From Brettanomyces bruxellensis (Eukaryota; Ascomycota; Pichiomycetes; Pichiales; Pichiaceae): DNA of 64,000 nt. Made by a program: the position numbers and the translations under genes. The notes beneath the pieces are model-generated. The model saw only the letters and a program-made list of their open reading frames with translations, did no database searches and was not told the DNA's origin. This document shows, in pieces, positions 52,494 through 64,000 of the stretch. The stretch lies in contig NC_054690.1 of the NCBI RefSeq assembly GCF_011074885.1, positions 2,671,001-2,735,000 on the forward strand, written 5' to 3'. Positions within the stretch are counted from its first letter, which is position 1; the number at the start of each line of letters is the position of its first letter.

Positions 52494-55400
52494 TCAGCTT
52501 CTTTGATGTAACTGGGCGTCAATAGTTTTCACAATGGATTGACATTTGCCCATAATTTTTGTCAAATTTTGATTCTTCAAAACATCCTCGGAATCTTCTG
52601 GTAATGATAACCATTTGATCGGCTCTATCACAGGAAGATTGTTTATGAAGCGAGTCACTGCTTCCAATTCACCGCCTGGACAGAAAAGATTCTCGTCTGT
52701 GTTAGGAAGCAATGACTTTTGACCCTTTACAACTTCAGGACAAAATATACTATCACACAAGGTGCAAATGAGTTCAAGATCATTCGGTATGTCAACTTTG
52801 CCTCCAAAAACAACCCTTCCAATAAAACGTGAAATATAATTCCAGCGAATCGAGTCCAAGTCATGTTCATCATTCATTAATACCTGGCTTATAAATCTCC
52901 ACCCAAACTCTAAATCATATTCACTAAAATCATATCTCTTATGAAATTTCAAAACGGCAAACCTTGTGTATTCTTTCAAGGTGGCATAAACCCACGCCAA
53001 CAAAAAACGAGAAATTATTGAAGTGTGATCTTGTTCAGAGTTTAATAATGATAAAGTTCCATTCTCTCTAAGCAATTCATGAACCAGTATACCCTTAATT
53101 CCGGGAGATGTGGTAAAAATGTACTGCTTCGACATTTTGTATATTGCATTTTCCAATTTTGAATCAATGAGCGTTGTCATAAAGACGCGACAACCGTTCG
53201 AGTTACTCAAAACGCTTAACAATTTTGGAAGATGTTCAACCAAACCGGCAGAAAATTGAATATTCTCAATTAAAAGCCATTGACCCGTGGCATTACAGTC
53301 CTTTAAAAGTCTGGTAACAGTTTCCATACTTTCCCGTGATCCAACTGAGAATGTTTCAACAGATACCCCCTCGCTAGCAGCGAAGGCTTTAACCGTTTTG
53401 GAAGTGTCGAAGTTTTCTGAAGATCTCAAAACTAAGAATCTGTTATCTTTAACTGCAGACGAAAATTCTTCTAAGTTAATGACCGGCTTCGTAAAACCCT
53501 TATTTTGTAAGTCAAAGTAAGGATTCAATAAGCCAAGCAATTGAACCTGACTAGCTGAATCGATGCATTGTTTCAAGTCAAAATCATTTTCTGAAACTAA
53601 TTCAGCGGATATGTAGCATATTATTCCAAGTAGAGTACGATCTTGCGGTAGAAGAGAAACGCCAGTTTTTACGTAAAAGGATTTCGCAAATTCGGACTCT
53701 AGTGTGTCGACGGGTGCTTTTGTGTACTCTTGAAGAACACATTTCAATATTCTCGTCACATAATTATCTGGAAACACATATATAGGATTCAAATTCTCCA
53801 ATGCTTTGCATATAAGACTGAAAGTACAATATAGTCCGGCGACCTTATCATATGAAGCACCAGCTGTTACCAAATCATCCATTAGAGTTTCCGATTCAGC
53901 TAATTCTTTCTTTATTGTATTTGATTCCTTTTTGATTTCCTCCAATTTTTTGAGCAAAGTTGTATCTTCTAACATATCACTACCAGAGCTATTAAGAACT
54001 TCTAAAAGCTCAGTTTCTAGACCAATCAATTTCTGCTTTAAAATTCCATCGGCCCTCATCACTTCAGTTCTTCTTTGTTCCAAATCTGGTCTTTCGAACT
54101 GAAGGCACATGTTTAACCCATGACTTCTAAGAGACATTGTAGTAAATGTAAAGTTAACAACACACATTCGGCTTGCAAGAAATGGGGAAATACAGATAGA
54201 GGGGTTCCTTGTGTAGAGATAAAGTTGAAAATCCGGGGATAAATCAATCTGATGCCCACATATGGTTACCAATGTTCTTCCGCCATTGGTAAATGTATTG
54301 TGAGCAATTACTGTGTTCATAGCAGGATCATATTTGTCTGCATCCGTAATTGCGATTGAGCCACCAAATCGTACACAGTTTTCAACCTGACGAATGTATC
54401 CATTATCTAAAAAACTTGATATGATAAGTTCTTTTGGTTTCTGATACGCACACAAAAACTTCATAATAAATCCAGATGGATCAACTATGAGAAAGTAGTT
54501 TTTATTAATTTTTGATGTTAAAGTGGCAACATTTTGTTTGAAAAGATTGTCTTTGGGCAAACCCAGACTTTCCCATTTTAAGCTCTCTTTCGGATCGGAA
54601 ATATTGGTAGTAAAGTTCCAAAGCTTATTAAATGAAACATGTTGTTTACCAAGTTGTCCCTTCCAAATATGAACTAATTTAGATCTGACAGATTCATCAT
54701 ACGCTATAGCAAACGACATGAATGAAGCACTTAAAAGAGCATTCCCAATCAGACATTGGCGATTACTTTCAAACTCCCGAACACTAGATTGCCATCTTAC
54801 CTGTTCATCAGATAAATCTTGTAACAACTTAGAACTATGATTAACCTTTTTCTGCACTTTAGTCATTTCCAATTTGATCCCTTCTGTGTCACGAATAAGT
54901 TGCGTGTACTGCTTTTTTGAACTGTGAATATTAGAGTGCAAATCCTGAAGCATTCCATTTATCGCAATAAGCTTTGTTTTATTTTCAACAGAATTATTTT
55001 TGACGGCAGCCATCTGTTGTCTCAAAGGTTCCAATTTATCCAAGATGGCTGAATAGCGAAGTTGTGCCTGAAGCCACATAAATAATGGCCCGCAAGCTTT
55101 GCTTGCCCTGTTAACAGTCTCGTAATTATAAATAGGGTTTTTCATGTACTTTTCATCCATGAATGTAGTCAATTCTTTTGAGTATTGCTTTTCACCATTA
55201 TACTCAATAATTCGTGCAATAAAATCTTCTTTCCGAACAACATTCTGTACATCTCTCCATGTTTTAACATCAAAGCCGAGAAAAGTACACACAGATTCTA
55301 AAGTTAACTTAACTGCATCAGGAGGATGATTCATAGATCTCATCTCTGTAAGATGCTCTTTTTTAATATTTTTAACGCCTTTCTGTGCCTCTTCGACTAA

Positions 55401-58400
55401 AGGTTCAACTTCGGCTAACTGTCGATAAACAGATTCCTGCCTGCTTTTTATTATCTTTGTTTGAGACTGTAATAGTTTTTGTATCTCTAGTGATGCCTCC
55501 TCCTTTCTTTCCGCTTCGTTCTGCTCTGAAAGAATTCGATCTAAAGTCTTTTGTGCTTCTGCATCCTTTTTAGAAAGTTCAATTTTCTTAACTTCCAAGT
55601 CTTTTTGTAAAATCTTAATTTTTGCCAAACTCTCCTTCAGCCTATCCAACCCTACTTGAATATGCCTATGATATGCCATTGTTTCAGACTCTTTTTTCAC
55701 AAATATCTTCTTGAAGTTTTCAATAAAGGAGATGAATTGAAGAGGAGAGGAGGGAAGTAACATGCTCTTGGGAACGGCATTAGGAATTGATAAAAATGCC
55801 GATATAAGAAAATTCACAACTGCAGTTGAACGGGAAAATTGGGAATCTTTCGCATCTTCCAACTCCTTGTGACAATCGTTATCTATTGGTAAACCAGCCA
55901 AATAGTTGCGTGCTATAGTTTTCAAAGATGGCCTTTTCCAATCACCCATCCAGATCAGTACGCATCTATTGAATAAAGCTGGTGAAGTTATTAGATGTGG
56001 ACCATTTTTCTGATAAGGATCGGAGATGGTAAAAACAACATGAAGATTTTTAGCAACATGTTCGGTAAACCAACCGTACAATTCCTTGGATGAACTTAAA
56101 TAAAGACCCTCCGCCTGTGAAGATTTAGTTGCTTCTTTTAACAATCTATCTAATTCATCCTTTGTGAATAATCCAGGTATCTCAGCATTTGCAAGCAACG
56201 TATTCATACGTTCTAAAAATGAAGACTCTAAAATTGTTGACTCGTCCACAATAAAGCAAACTTTTTCACCTTTAATTCCAGCATGAATTAAAATATCTTT
56301 CAACGTGTTGTCAAAATCATTCAATGTATAATTATGTGAAACGTACAAGTTCACCACTTTGATTCCATTCATCCATGCCACAAAATGTGTAATTGTGTTT
56401 TTTCCACTGCCGCTTGGTCCGACTAATATTAAATGACCTTGTGAATTACGCAAGACCCTATCGACCTCAAGTATATGATTAATCATTCCGGGATGCAAAA
56501 TAACAGAAGTCTGAGATTCTTCAACGCTAAATACTTTCAACCTTTCACGAACAAAATCAGCCATTTCTGTTTCGTTAACAGGACCATAGCCGTATGAAAG
56601 CCAGTCTGAATATAATATTGGCATGCTGAATGCTTTATAACAATCAACAAGTGGAATATTTTTTGTAACTACTTTTTTTATCATATCCAACACCCAATTT
56701 TGATCTTGCTCTGATTCTAATTTATCAGAAAATATTCTTAGCGCTTCATATGTCCAAAGACGGATAAAACCGTTTATTGATAAATCCGACGCCCCTTGAA
56801 TACTTTGATAGATTCCCCTGACCCATCTAGTTAATTCTCTCGGTGAACAGATATAATGAATCTTTGTCCGAACATTGAACTTTTCACAAAAGTGTTCGTA
56901 AACCTCAAGCATGCAATTTGTGATTTCACCAGAGTATCCACTAAGATCGGGAACAAGTTTTAACAAACTTTTATTAAAAGTCAAATAAATTTGTTTTAAG
57001 GAAGCCTTGCTTGGATAATCAATCATTAATATTGAACAAACCCGTAAAAACCGTTCACTTAGTGGTGTACGGCCTGCATCAGATGGAGGATTACACGCGC
57101 CCACAAACTGAATGTGTGATAAAGTCACCCAAGAAACTTTCGTAGGGCTCCAGAAACCATTGTAGCTCACTAGTTGTCTAAGAAATTCAATCACAGGCTG
57201 CGAGCCATAGCTATCCAGCTTAGGCAAATTAATTTCATCACAAAATATCACCACCCACTTATCAGCATTTAGAGGATGTAATGTCAAACCTCCAGAATTT
57301 TCGGTATAAACACAGTATTGTTCTAGTATTTGAAGAACAAGCTTTGGGCTAGTCACTTCTGAAAAATTCATGCCCGCAAAATCGAAGTTAGGGGACTGGC
57401 GAAGAGTTGACATTAAAAGCATTGTTTTTCCAGCACCCGGAGGTCCAGATAATATTATGCATCTGTGATCTTCAAGCAATGTCGTAAGTAGTAGCTCAAA
57501 TTGTACTGTGTCAGAAGTAGAAACCACAGTGTCGGGCTTAACAATAGATTGTGGTTCTAGATCAAGGGAATCAGCTTTTGCTACTAATTCAAACCAATCC
57601 AATTTTTCGAACGAAATGCTTGCATGCGCCAAATCTAAAACAGTTGAGGAGCTTTTCAGTTCACGAAACTCAGGCAAAGAAAGAAGAAACAAGATCAGCT
57701 TAGTCCTTTCTGCCCAAACAGTATCTCCACCAAAAGCCCAAATGGTGATTAACAATATCAACTTTTTTAGCACACAAGAGTAATCATCACTCACAAAAGT
57801 CGGATTCTCTTCCAAGAACATCAAAAGCTGACGATATGCCTTCTTGTAAAAAGTAAAAAATGTCTCTATTGAACGTTCTGCGGAGTACGACATAACATGC
57901 TTTAGTTCTGAAGATTGATTTAGAATTTTCTTCAATGTATCAATAGGCATGAATTTTGTCAAAGAGGATATAAACAGCTCCTTTATATCATAAGCAGAAA
58001 CACCACTAGCAGCAAGCTTGAGATCAATATTCTGCTCGTTGTGTGTGTTCTCACTTTGAAACTTCTTAATTTTTGTAAAATAAAATGCATCAGCATCGAA
58101 CAGCTCCTGTCCAAACCAAACAACGCCACATCGTGTAATTGTTGCCAAAGTAGCATATGACAAATTATCAACTTCAAAATGAATGACAAATTATCTGGAA
58201 GAGATAGTCTTTCTCCATTAGGGAGGGTCAACAATTGATTATCATCTAAAACACTATTTAAATTCTCAGCCCAAACTGGATCTATATCTCCATCAAAAAC
58301 AACGAATATACTTTTGTCTTGCTCTCCTTTCAGATTATCAATATCAGCTCTCAAAATTGATGTCAATATGCCATCTTTCCAATCGCTCGTCGTGTAATCC

Positions 58401-61400
58401 ATTGTACCATAAAGCTCCTCTTTACTTAGCGTCTTAGGATTAATATAGTACACAATGATGCCTTTTTCAAATTCAGCCTTCAAAGCGGAAATAAGACAAT
58501 TCAACATAGAACTTTTACCGGAGCCGGTTTTCCCTATCATGATGACTCCTCGATGGGATGTCCAAACTTTATATAATTGTAGGCACTTATCAACCCACAG
58601 GGTTGATACAGTTAAATGAGCCTCAAAAGCTTTATTCTTGATATTTGAAGCCAAGGAAGCATTCCGCTCCATAATGTCATATGAAAAGCCAAAATTGTCA
58701 ACACATTTCTTAAATATCTGCTGATCATTAGGTATCAATCTTGGAAGAATTACATTGTACAATCCTTCAGCCACAGCCTTTTGTTCATCCAAATCTCGAT
58801 CACTTATTTTCAGTTTTCTCTTTATATCTCCCGCCTGTAGCAAGGAATTTTTTAAACAACGTAGACCAAAATCATAATGTTTCTGGCTCGAACATTTTTC
58901 CCCAAAAATCTGAAACAGTTTCACCACTTGTGATGACAATTTCTTTGCATTATGGAAACCTTGGGAAAGTAAAATGCATTCGGCAATTAACAACGAGTCG
59001 GGTCTGTCGACATTGAATATTCGATATTTGCTTTTAAGATTATCCGGTAATTCCGTTCTTCCAACATAATTTGGATTTCCGGTTATAAATATTCCTGTAT
59101 TTTTGTTAACCTTTATATTTTGGTTCAATAGAGTAATGGACTTACTTTCAACCCCATTGTGACCTAGAGCTCCCTCGATTTTATCGATTTGGGTGGATAA
59201 GGAGGAAAGCATAGCCTCTGGAAGTCTATTAAACTCATCAAAGCAACCCCACCATCCCAATTTTGATAGTCCGATTAAAATACGGCCAACTGAATGTGTT
59301 TCAAATGTCTCATCACAACAGAATGTTAAAACAACGCGTCCAAAATTCTGTCCTAAAGCTTTCAATGTTTCTGTTTTTCCTGTGCCAGCGGGCCCTGATA
59401 AGGCCGCACCCAAAAACTGATTTAAGGCCTCTGTCACACACAAATAAATGTTATTCGTTAAAGGTGTATGGACTAGCCGTCGTACTAACCCTGTATATTC
59501 AAACCCATAGTAGAATTTCGAATTCGCCTGCTCTATTAATAAAGACCTGGAAATTTGAGGTGATTCACTACTGAAATAAAACTTCTGCTGGTTCATCCAT
59601 TCAGTGGAACGACTTGCATCACTTCTAAGTAGATCCCCGATGATGGATGTCTCGTGAAGAATCTCAATAATCATATTTTCAAGTTTCAATCTGGTCACAC
59701 GGGAAATATTACCATGCACTGACTGACTAAGTAAATCAAGTATTGAGGAATATTTCACTTGTAGTTTCTCCAATTCTTTATTATTTTCTAGCGCTTCTTT
59801 TACCTTCGATGTCCACAATAATTGTAATACTATGAGGGTAACTTGGCCAGGATATTTATTAAGCCATTCAAGTATATTTTGAATTTCAAGATCATTCTCA
59901 AATACTTCAACAAAATCTAATAATCCTAGGTGAACTAATTTAAATAACGTGAGTTTTATGACGTCGTCCAATTTTGTAAGCCAATTTCTGGCAAATGATG
60001 CATCCTTAAAACTAACGGGAGAGCTGAGTTTAATGGTTTCTCCATAACAGCCCTCTATCTCTGTTATTTTCATCGATGATGCATTGTATTTCAAATTGCA
60101 AATGGAAGGAAACATTTTTCCCACATACCGACAGGCAACTAGAATATCTGTTGGATTTCCGACAATCTCTAGTAAGTCATCGTTTCCAACAAAATAAAAC
60201 CTGGGAAACAGATGGCGCTCTTTTTCTAAATAGCTTATTAGCGATTTTTTAATGGTTTCCAAAGCAACAGCTGCCTTCTCAAGTGTGGGTATAACATTTG
60301 GGTTTTTTGCCGCTTGCTCCACGTTACCTGATTCAAGGAATGGAGATAACTTAAAACGGAGGTCTGATGAAACTGCAGCAAATCGTGTAGATTCAGAAGG
60401 AATTTGTTTTTTTATTGTTTGGTTAACATTAAAAACCTCAAAAAGATATATCCAACTTGTCTGGGTTTCTGACCATATATCTAATAGTTTCTTTACAACC
60501 GACAATCTGCCTTCCAAATGTTCTAGCCGCCTTCCAATTTTTTCTCCAGAGGTTGAAAGTTTCATTGCCCTCAAAGTTTCAAGATCATCGTTCAATCTTG
60601 AATAAAGCTTAGTCCACCCTTTTACAATTTTAAATCCTGCTTTATAATCATAAACATCGAATTTAATGTTTTCCCAGGAAGACTCTAACTTTTCGGTCGC
60701 TGCAACCAATTTCCTTTCATACTCTGCCCTTTGAATAACTTTTCTAATGAATTTCCTGTTTTTTAGAGGCTGTAGTGATAAAACATTTCCAAGAGTCATT
60801 GATGCAGGAGCCGGCTTCATAGTCAATCCCTCAAAGATTTCATCCCAATAATCCTTTGTCATTGCTTCTGATGACAACATCAAGAAAACAGTGTTAGAAC
60901 GAAGAACTTCAGATATAAGCTTTTGAATCTTCATATGCCAATAGGATGTCCTAAACTTACTTGGTATTGAATTAAGATGTTCCGAAAGTTTTTCCAGTAG
61001 GCTCCTTAAAGCTTTTGAAGAAAACTTGCTCCATGGAGTAGAATACAAATCTGTCAGCTGGCCGTAACCATCATCACACATTTCAACAGCCTTTCTCAAT
61101 TCTACTGTCCCCTTAGAAATTTCTTGCAAGGCAACATCAGATGAAAAATCAACAGACATTAACTCAGAAGCAAGTTTAATGTTTTCGTTAAGTTCTTGAA
61201 TCACATCAAATTGCTTTCCAAAATCATTCAATTGATGTATTGCTTCCGATGATGATAACTTTTGTATATTATCATATAATAACGGCCAATCTTCTTTCAA
61301 TTCCCTTAATCCTCCATGAAATGAGTTGAGCACTATGTTTAATTTCGAAAGTACTCTATTTCGCTTCAATTGTAATTGATTGAATATGGAGTCACAAAGA

Positions 61401-64000
61401 AGACGCAGGGATTGAAAATTATCGGTGAGCTGCTCCAAAAGAATAGATGAACCTGAAATTTGGATGTTGAAAAGCTGAACATAAAGATTTGCCTTACTTA
61501 TATTTTTCATGGTGATGTTAGATCTTTCCAGTACTTTTCTCGACTTCTGTACCTCCGCCAAAAATTTGATATCCGTAATGTCCATTTTGCGACTTGACGT
61601 TTTGATATCATTGAATGATTTCAAAAGTTGAATATTTAACTTCTCTTTCAGTACAGATAAACAATTCAAAAATTCAGGCGATAAATCTTTGATTAACAAA
61701 TTGAACTTTTCCATCATTTTTGATTGAACACTGTTAAACTCTATCAAAAATGGCCCTATCTGCACTTCAGATTCTCCGGAATCAATCAATGCTTTAATTT
61801 TGTACAGATCACCAAAAGCGTCTATCCAATCTTGAAGAGATGAACATTGCAGTATCAATTCATCACCCTCGATATGTTGTAACCCTTGAATTTCTTTCCA
61901 GCGATTACAGAATTGCATGGCTCTATTCATCAATGATTTCATATCTCTTATAGAAGATTTATAACATTCAAGAACACTAGGTGTTATATCGCCATAACAT
62001 AAACTTTTGGAAGAGTGTTTCTTAACGTCAAATTTTGAATGATGGTGTATCGGCATTTGATCAAATACCACAGATATTGCTTCATCCAAAAGTTGTAACA
62101 ACATCATCAATGAATTCTCTAACGGTGGGGTACATTCAATTTTAAGGCCATCAAAACTCAATCTATGCCTTAATATAGGAATGTTTCGTCGTATAGTAAC
62201 CAATGACTTCATTTCAATACAATACTGTTGAAGCTGATAAATACACCGGCTCGAAAGTGATTCCTTTATAGTTCTATTAAGCAGCTCAAAAAACATTTTG
62301 GTAGAACCAATAGGTACATTGCAAGTAATATTGTCTATTGTCCTTTGAATGTTCGACAAAATTTCCGCAAATGTGCTAACTTCATAGGTACATATAGAAA
62401 TTTTTGCCATCCATTTCAACAAAGAATGTCGGGCCTTATTCAAGTGTTCATATTCTGCTCTAAGCTCGAGAATATAATTCGCAAATTGTCGTAATGAGTG
62501 CAGTGCTTCATTTTCTTTAGTCTGGGTAATGCTGGAAGAATAAAGATCCTCAGCTTTTAAAAAATCTTGCCAAGTAGAATTGATAAGAATAGTAATACAT
62601 TTTTCAATCGGAGGAATTTTATGAATCATGAGTAATCCAAGGCTTCCTAGTTTGTCAGACGTATCTAATAGATTTGAATAATTGAGAAATGCCTGCTGCA
62701 ATGAGATAACATATGGATGCAATCTTTTAACAGTATTAGCATACTTGGAAATTATCGAAGGAATATCAAATGTAAGGGCTCTAAGAAATAACATATTTCG
62801 AGGAACATTTAGTGAATCTGAGTCAAAATTCACCTGAACTTTTAAATAGTCATTCTCCGATTCTATAAGTAAAGGAGAATGTCTCCAAACAGGATCCGCC
62901 AAATCGTTAGTAATAGTAGCACACCAACTTTTAAACAACGAGGAGGCATCAAATTTTGAGTCGATCAACTCCATTTCAGACATAATTTTTTTACCTTCAG
63001 GATATTTTTCCCAATGCTTTGATAAAACAATCTCCATATCATTTGACAATTGATCAAGTCCATCTTCCAGTTCAAATGTACTAATAATATTAGCAGAGCC
63101 TTCTGGGATGTTTCTTAGGTTTAAAATAGAGCAAAATCTGTCTTGCTTTGTCAATTCATTTTCTAGCGTATAAAATTGGTTTTCCAAATAGTTTGTAAGT
63201 TTCTCCCGATAATTCTGAAGGTAATTGCTGACTTTTGGTCTCTCCAATAAAAATGAAAATTCCCAAAAAATATGTAGCATATTCTCTGGACTTGATTCAT
63301 GTTTCCGAAGTTCAACCTCTAAACATTCTGCAATATCTTTCTCAAGCTTATTAACTTTAGTGTTATATTTTTGGACGCTTTCTAAAAAGGTTTCTTGGCC
63401 AGGCGATGATGTATCAAGTAACGCGGGCGTTTCAAAAAGCTCAACGATTGAAGGGATTCTGTCACTTAAACTTCTGCCATCAAAGGTGTCCATACCATCG
63501 AGTCTTCTAATAGCCTTGACCAACTCATGATGATTCGAACGGATGTCCTTGATATCACCCAACCGCTTTTGCAATTCACTGGAATCAGAAATACGAATCA
63601 TCATGAATTTATCAGATCTTTTTCTTAATAACTCTCTTGCCATCAACGTAAAATCTTTTATCTCTATATCCAGGTTCTCACAGATATCAGTAAAATGTTC
63701 ATAAATGTTCATAAATTTTAAGTAAGGAATGCTCATCAGCTTCACTCTCTTTAAAACATCTGATGTAGTACTAATTATCTCTTTAATAATCGATTGAACT
63801 AAAGATGCAGCTCTAGGAATTGGGTATTTAACCACCCTAAGTTTCTGTAGATAATCAAAAATTTTTGTCACAGAGTGGTTTATCTTTTGAAGATCGCTCG
63901 AAGAAAGTAATTCCTGTATTGGCAAACTTTTGAGAAGTTGATTATATTTGGATGCAATAGAAAGGGAATCATGAATATTCGAATCCGATAAATACGTGAT
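52494..64000 (-). CDS. DYN1: Cytoplasmic dynein heavy chain (Dyn1), partial, with one frame break
   Basis: Dynein heavy chain is the minus-end motor that moves the mitotic spindle into the bud neck. The 5' end lies beyond the window: the frame is open to 64000. The upstream frame (to 57983) holds the tail, linker and AAA1 (GPAGTGKT, 59372-59395; Walker B CFDEFNRL) and AAA2 (GKTGSGKSS near 58515). The downstream frame (58163-52494) holds AAA3 (GPPGAGKT; CDEINLP), AAA4 (GPSGSGKNT, Asn instead of Ser/Thr), the coiled-coil stalk and AAA5-AAA6. The frames join at the A4 run 58176-58179: one more A would restore the dynein sequence LPDNLS...FEVDNLSYATLATITRCG. About 3,890 codons are present, against 4,092 for the yeast protein. 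No other stop interrupts it. Confidence 0.93.

Noticed and set aside
58170..58185. Programmed -1 frameshift in DYN1
   Set aside because: The site ATTTTGAAG has no canonical slippery heptamer with pseudoknot, and dyneins are not known to use recoding; a one-base deletion is simpler.
1..64000. tRNA, 5S rRNA or spliceosomal RNA genes
   Set aside because: I looked for GGTTCGA-type B boxes in intergenic DNA and for familiar snRNA motifs and saw none; TTCGA matches fell in coding sequence or lacked an A box.

Overview
The window is nuclear DNA of an AT-rich budding yeast (Saccharomycotina). The genes are compact and apparently intronless, and nearly all have recognisable Saccharomyces orthologues: YHM2, SLY41, JID1, ARO7, YMC1/2, GID4, SMK1, VPS15, HEL1, GLC3, RPL4, a GSM1/ERT1-type factor, PSH1 and DYN1. 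A CTG codon near the end of the aldehyde dehydrogenase falls where leucine is expected, so I see no sign of CUG reassignment. I cannot name the species; Pichiales/Brettanomyces-like is only a guess. No tRNA, rRNA, CRISPR or prokaryotic mobile element was seen.

Layout. Positions 1-24909 hold single-copy housekeeping genes: mitochondrial carriers (YHM2, YMC1-like), an ER/Golgi transporter-like protein (SLY41), a mitochondrial J-protein (JID1), chorismate mutase (ARO7), the GID substrate receptor (GID4), the sporulation MAP kinase (SMK1), the PI3-kinase regulatory kinase (VPS15), an RBR ubiquitin ligase (HEL1), glycogen branching enzyme (GLC3) and ribosomal protein uL4 (RPL4). Positions 24910-26587 are non-coding and contain a 475-bp solo LTR at 25169-25643 with a 5-bp GTGAT target-site duplication.

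The most striking region is 28341-45282, a direct tandem duplication of an 8,471-bp unit. Each unit carries the 3' end of the GSM1-like gene, an amidase, a Zn2Cys6 regulator, a TFB6-like gene and the 5' end of an aldehyde dehydrogenase. The two copies match in every stretch I compared, including a C10T13 tract. The junction at 36811/36812 fuses a truncated aldehyde dehydrogenase to a GSM1 tail with 2 bp (TG) of microhomology. An intact GSM1-like locus precedes the array and an intact aldehyde dehydrogenase follows it. Amidase, regulator and a stress-element-bearing aldehyde dehydrogenase may form a small catabolic neighbourhood (inference).

Positions 46389-64000 hold a PPR-like mitochondrial protein, a PSH1-like RING ligase, a small twin-cysteine protein and most of cytoplasmic dynein heavy chain (DYN1), whose 5' end lies beyond the window.

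Three long genes (VPS15, the GSM1-like factor, DYN1) each contain one frame break equivalent to loss of a single base, with recognisable coding sequence on both sides. Either these are real lesions or the assembly has residual single-base deletions. VPS15 also lacks the glycine-2 needed for N-myristoylation. I found no wholly new biological system; the duplication and its chimeric junction are the main novelty.
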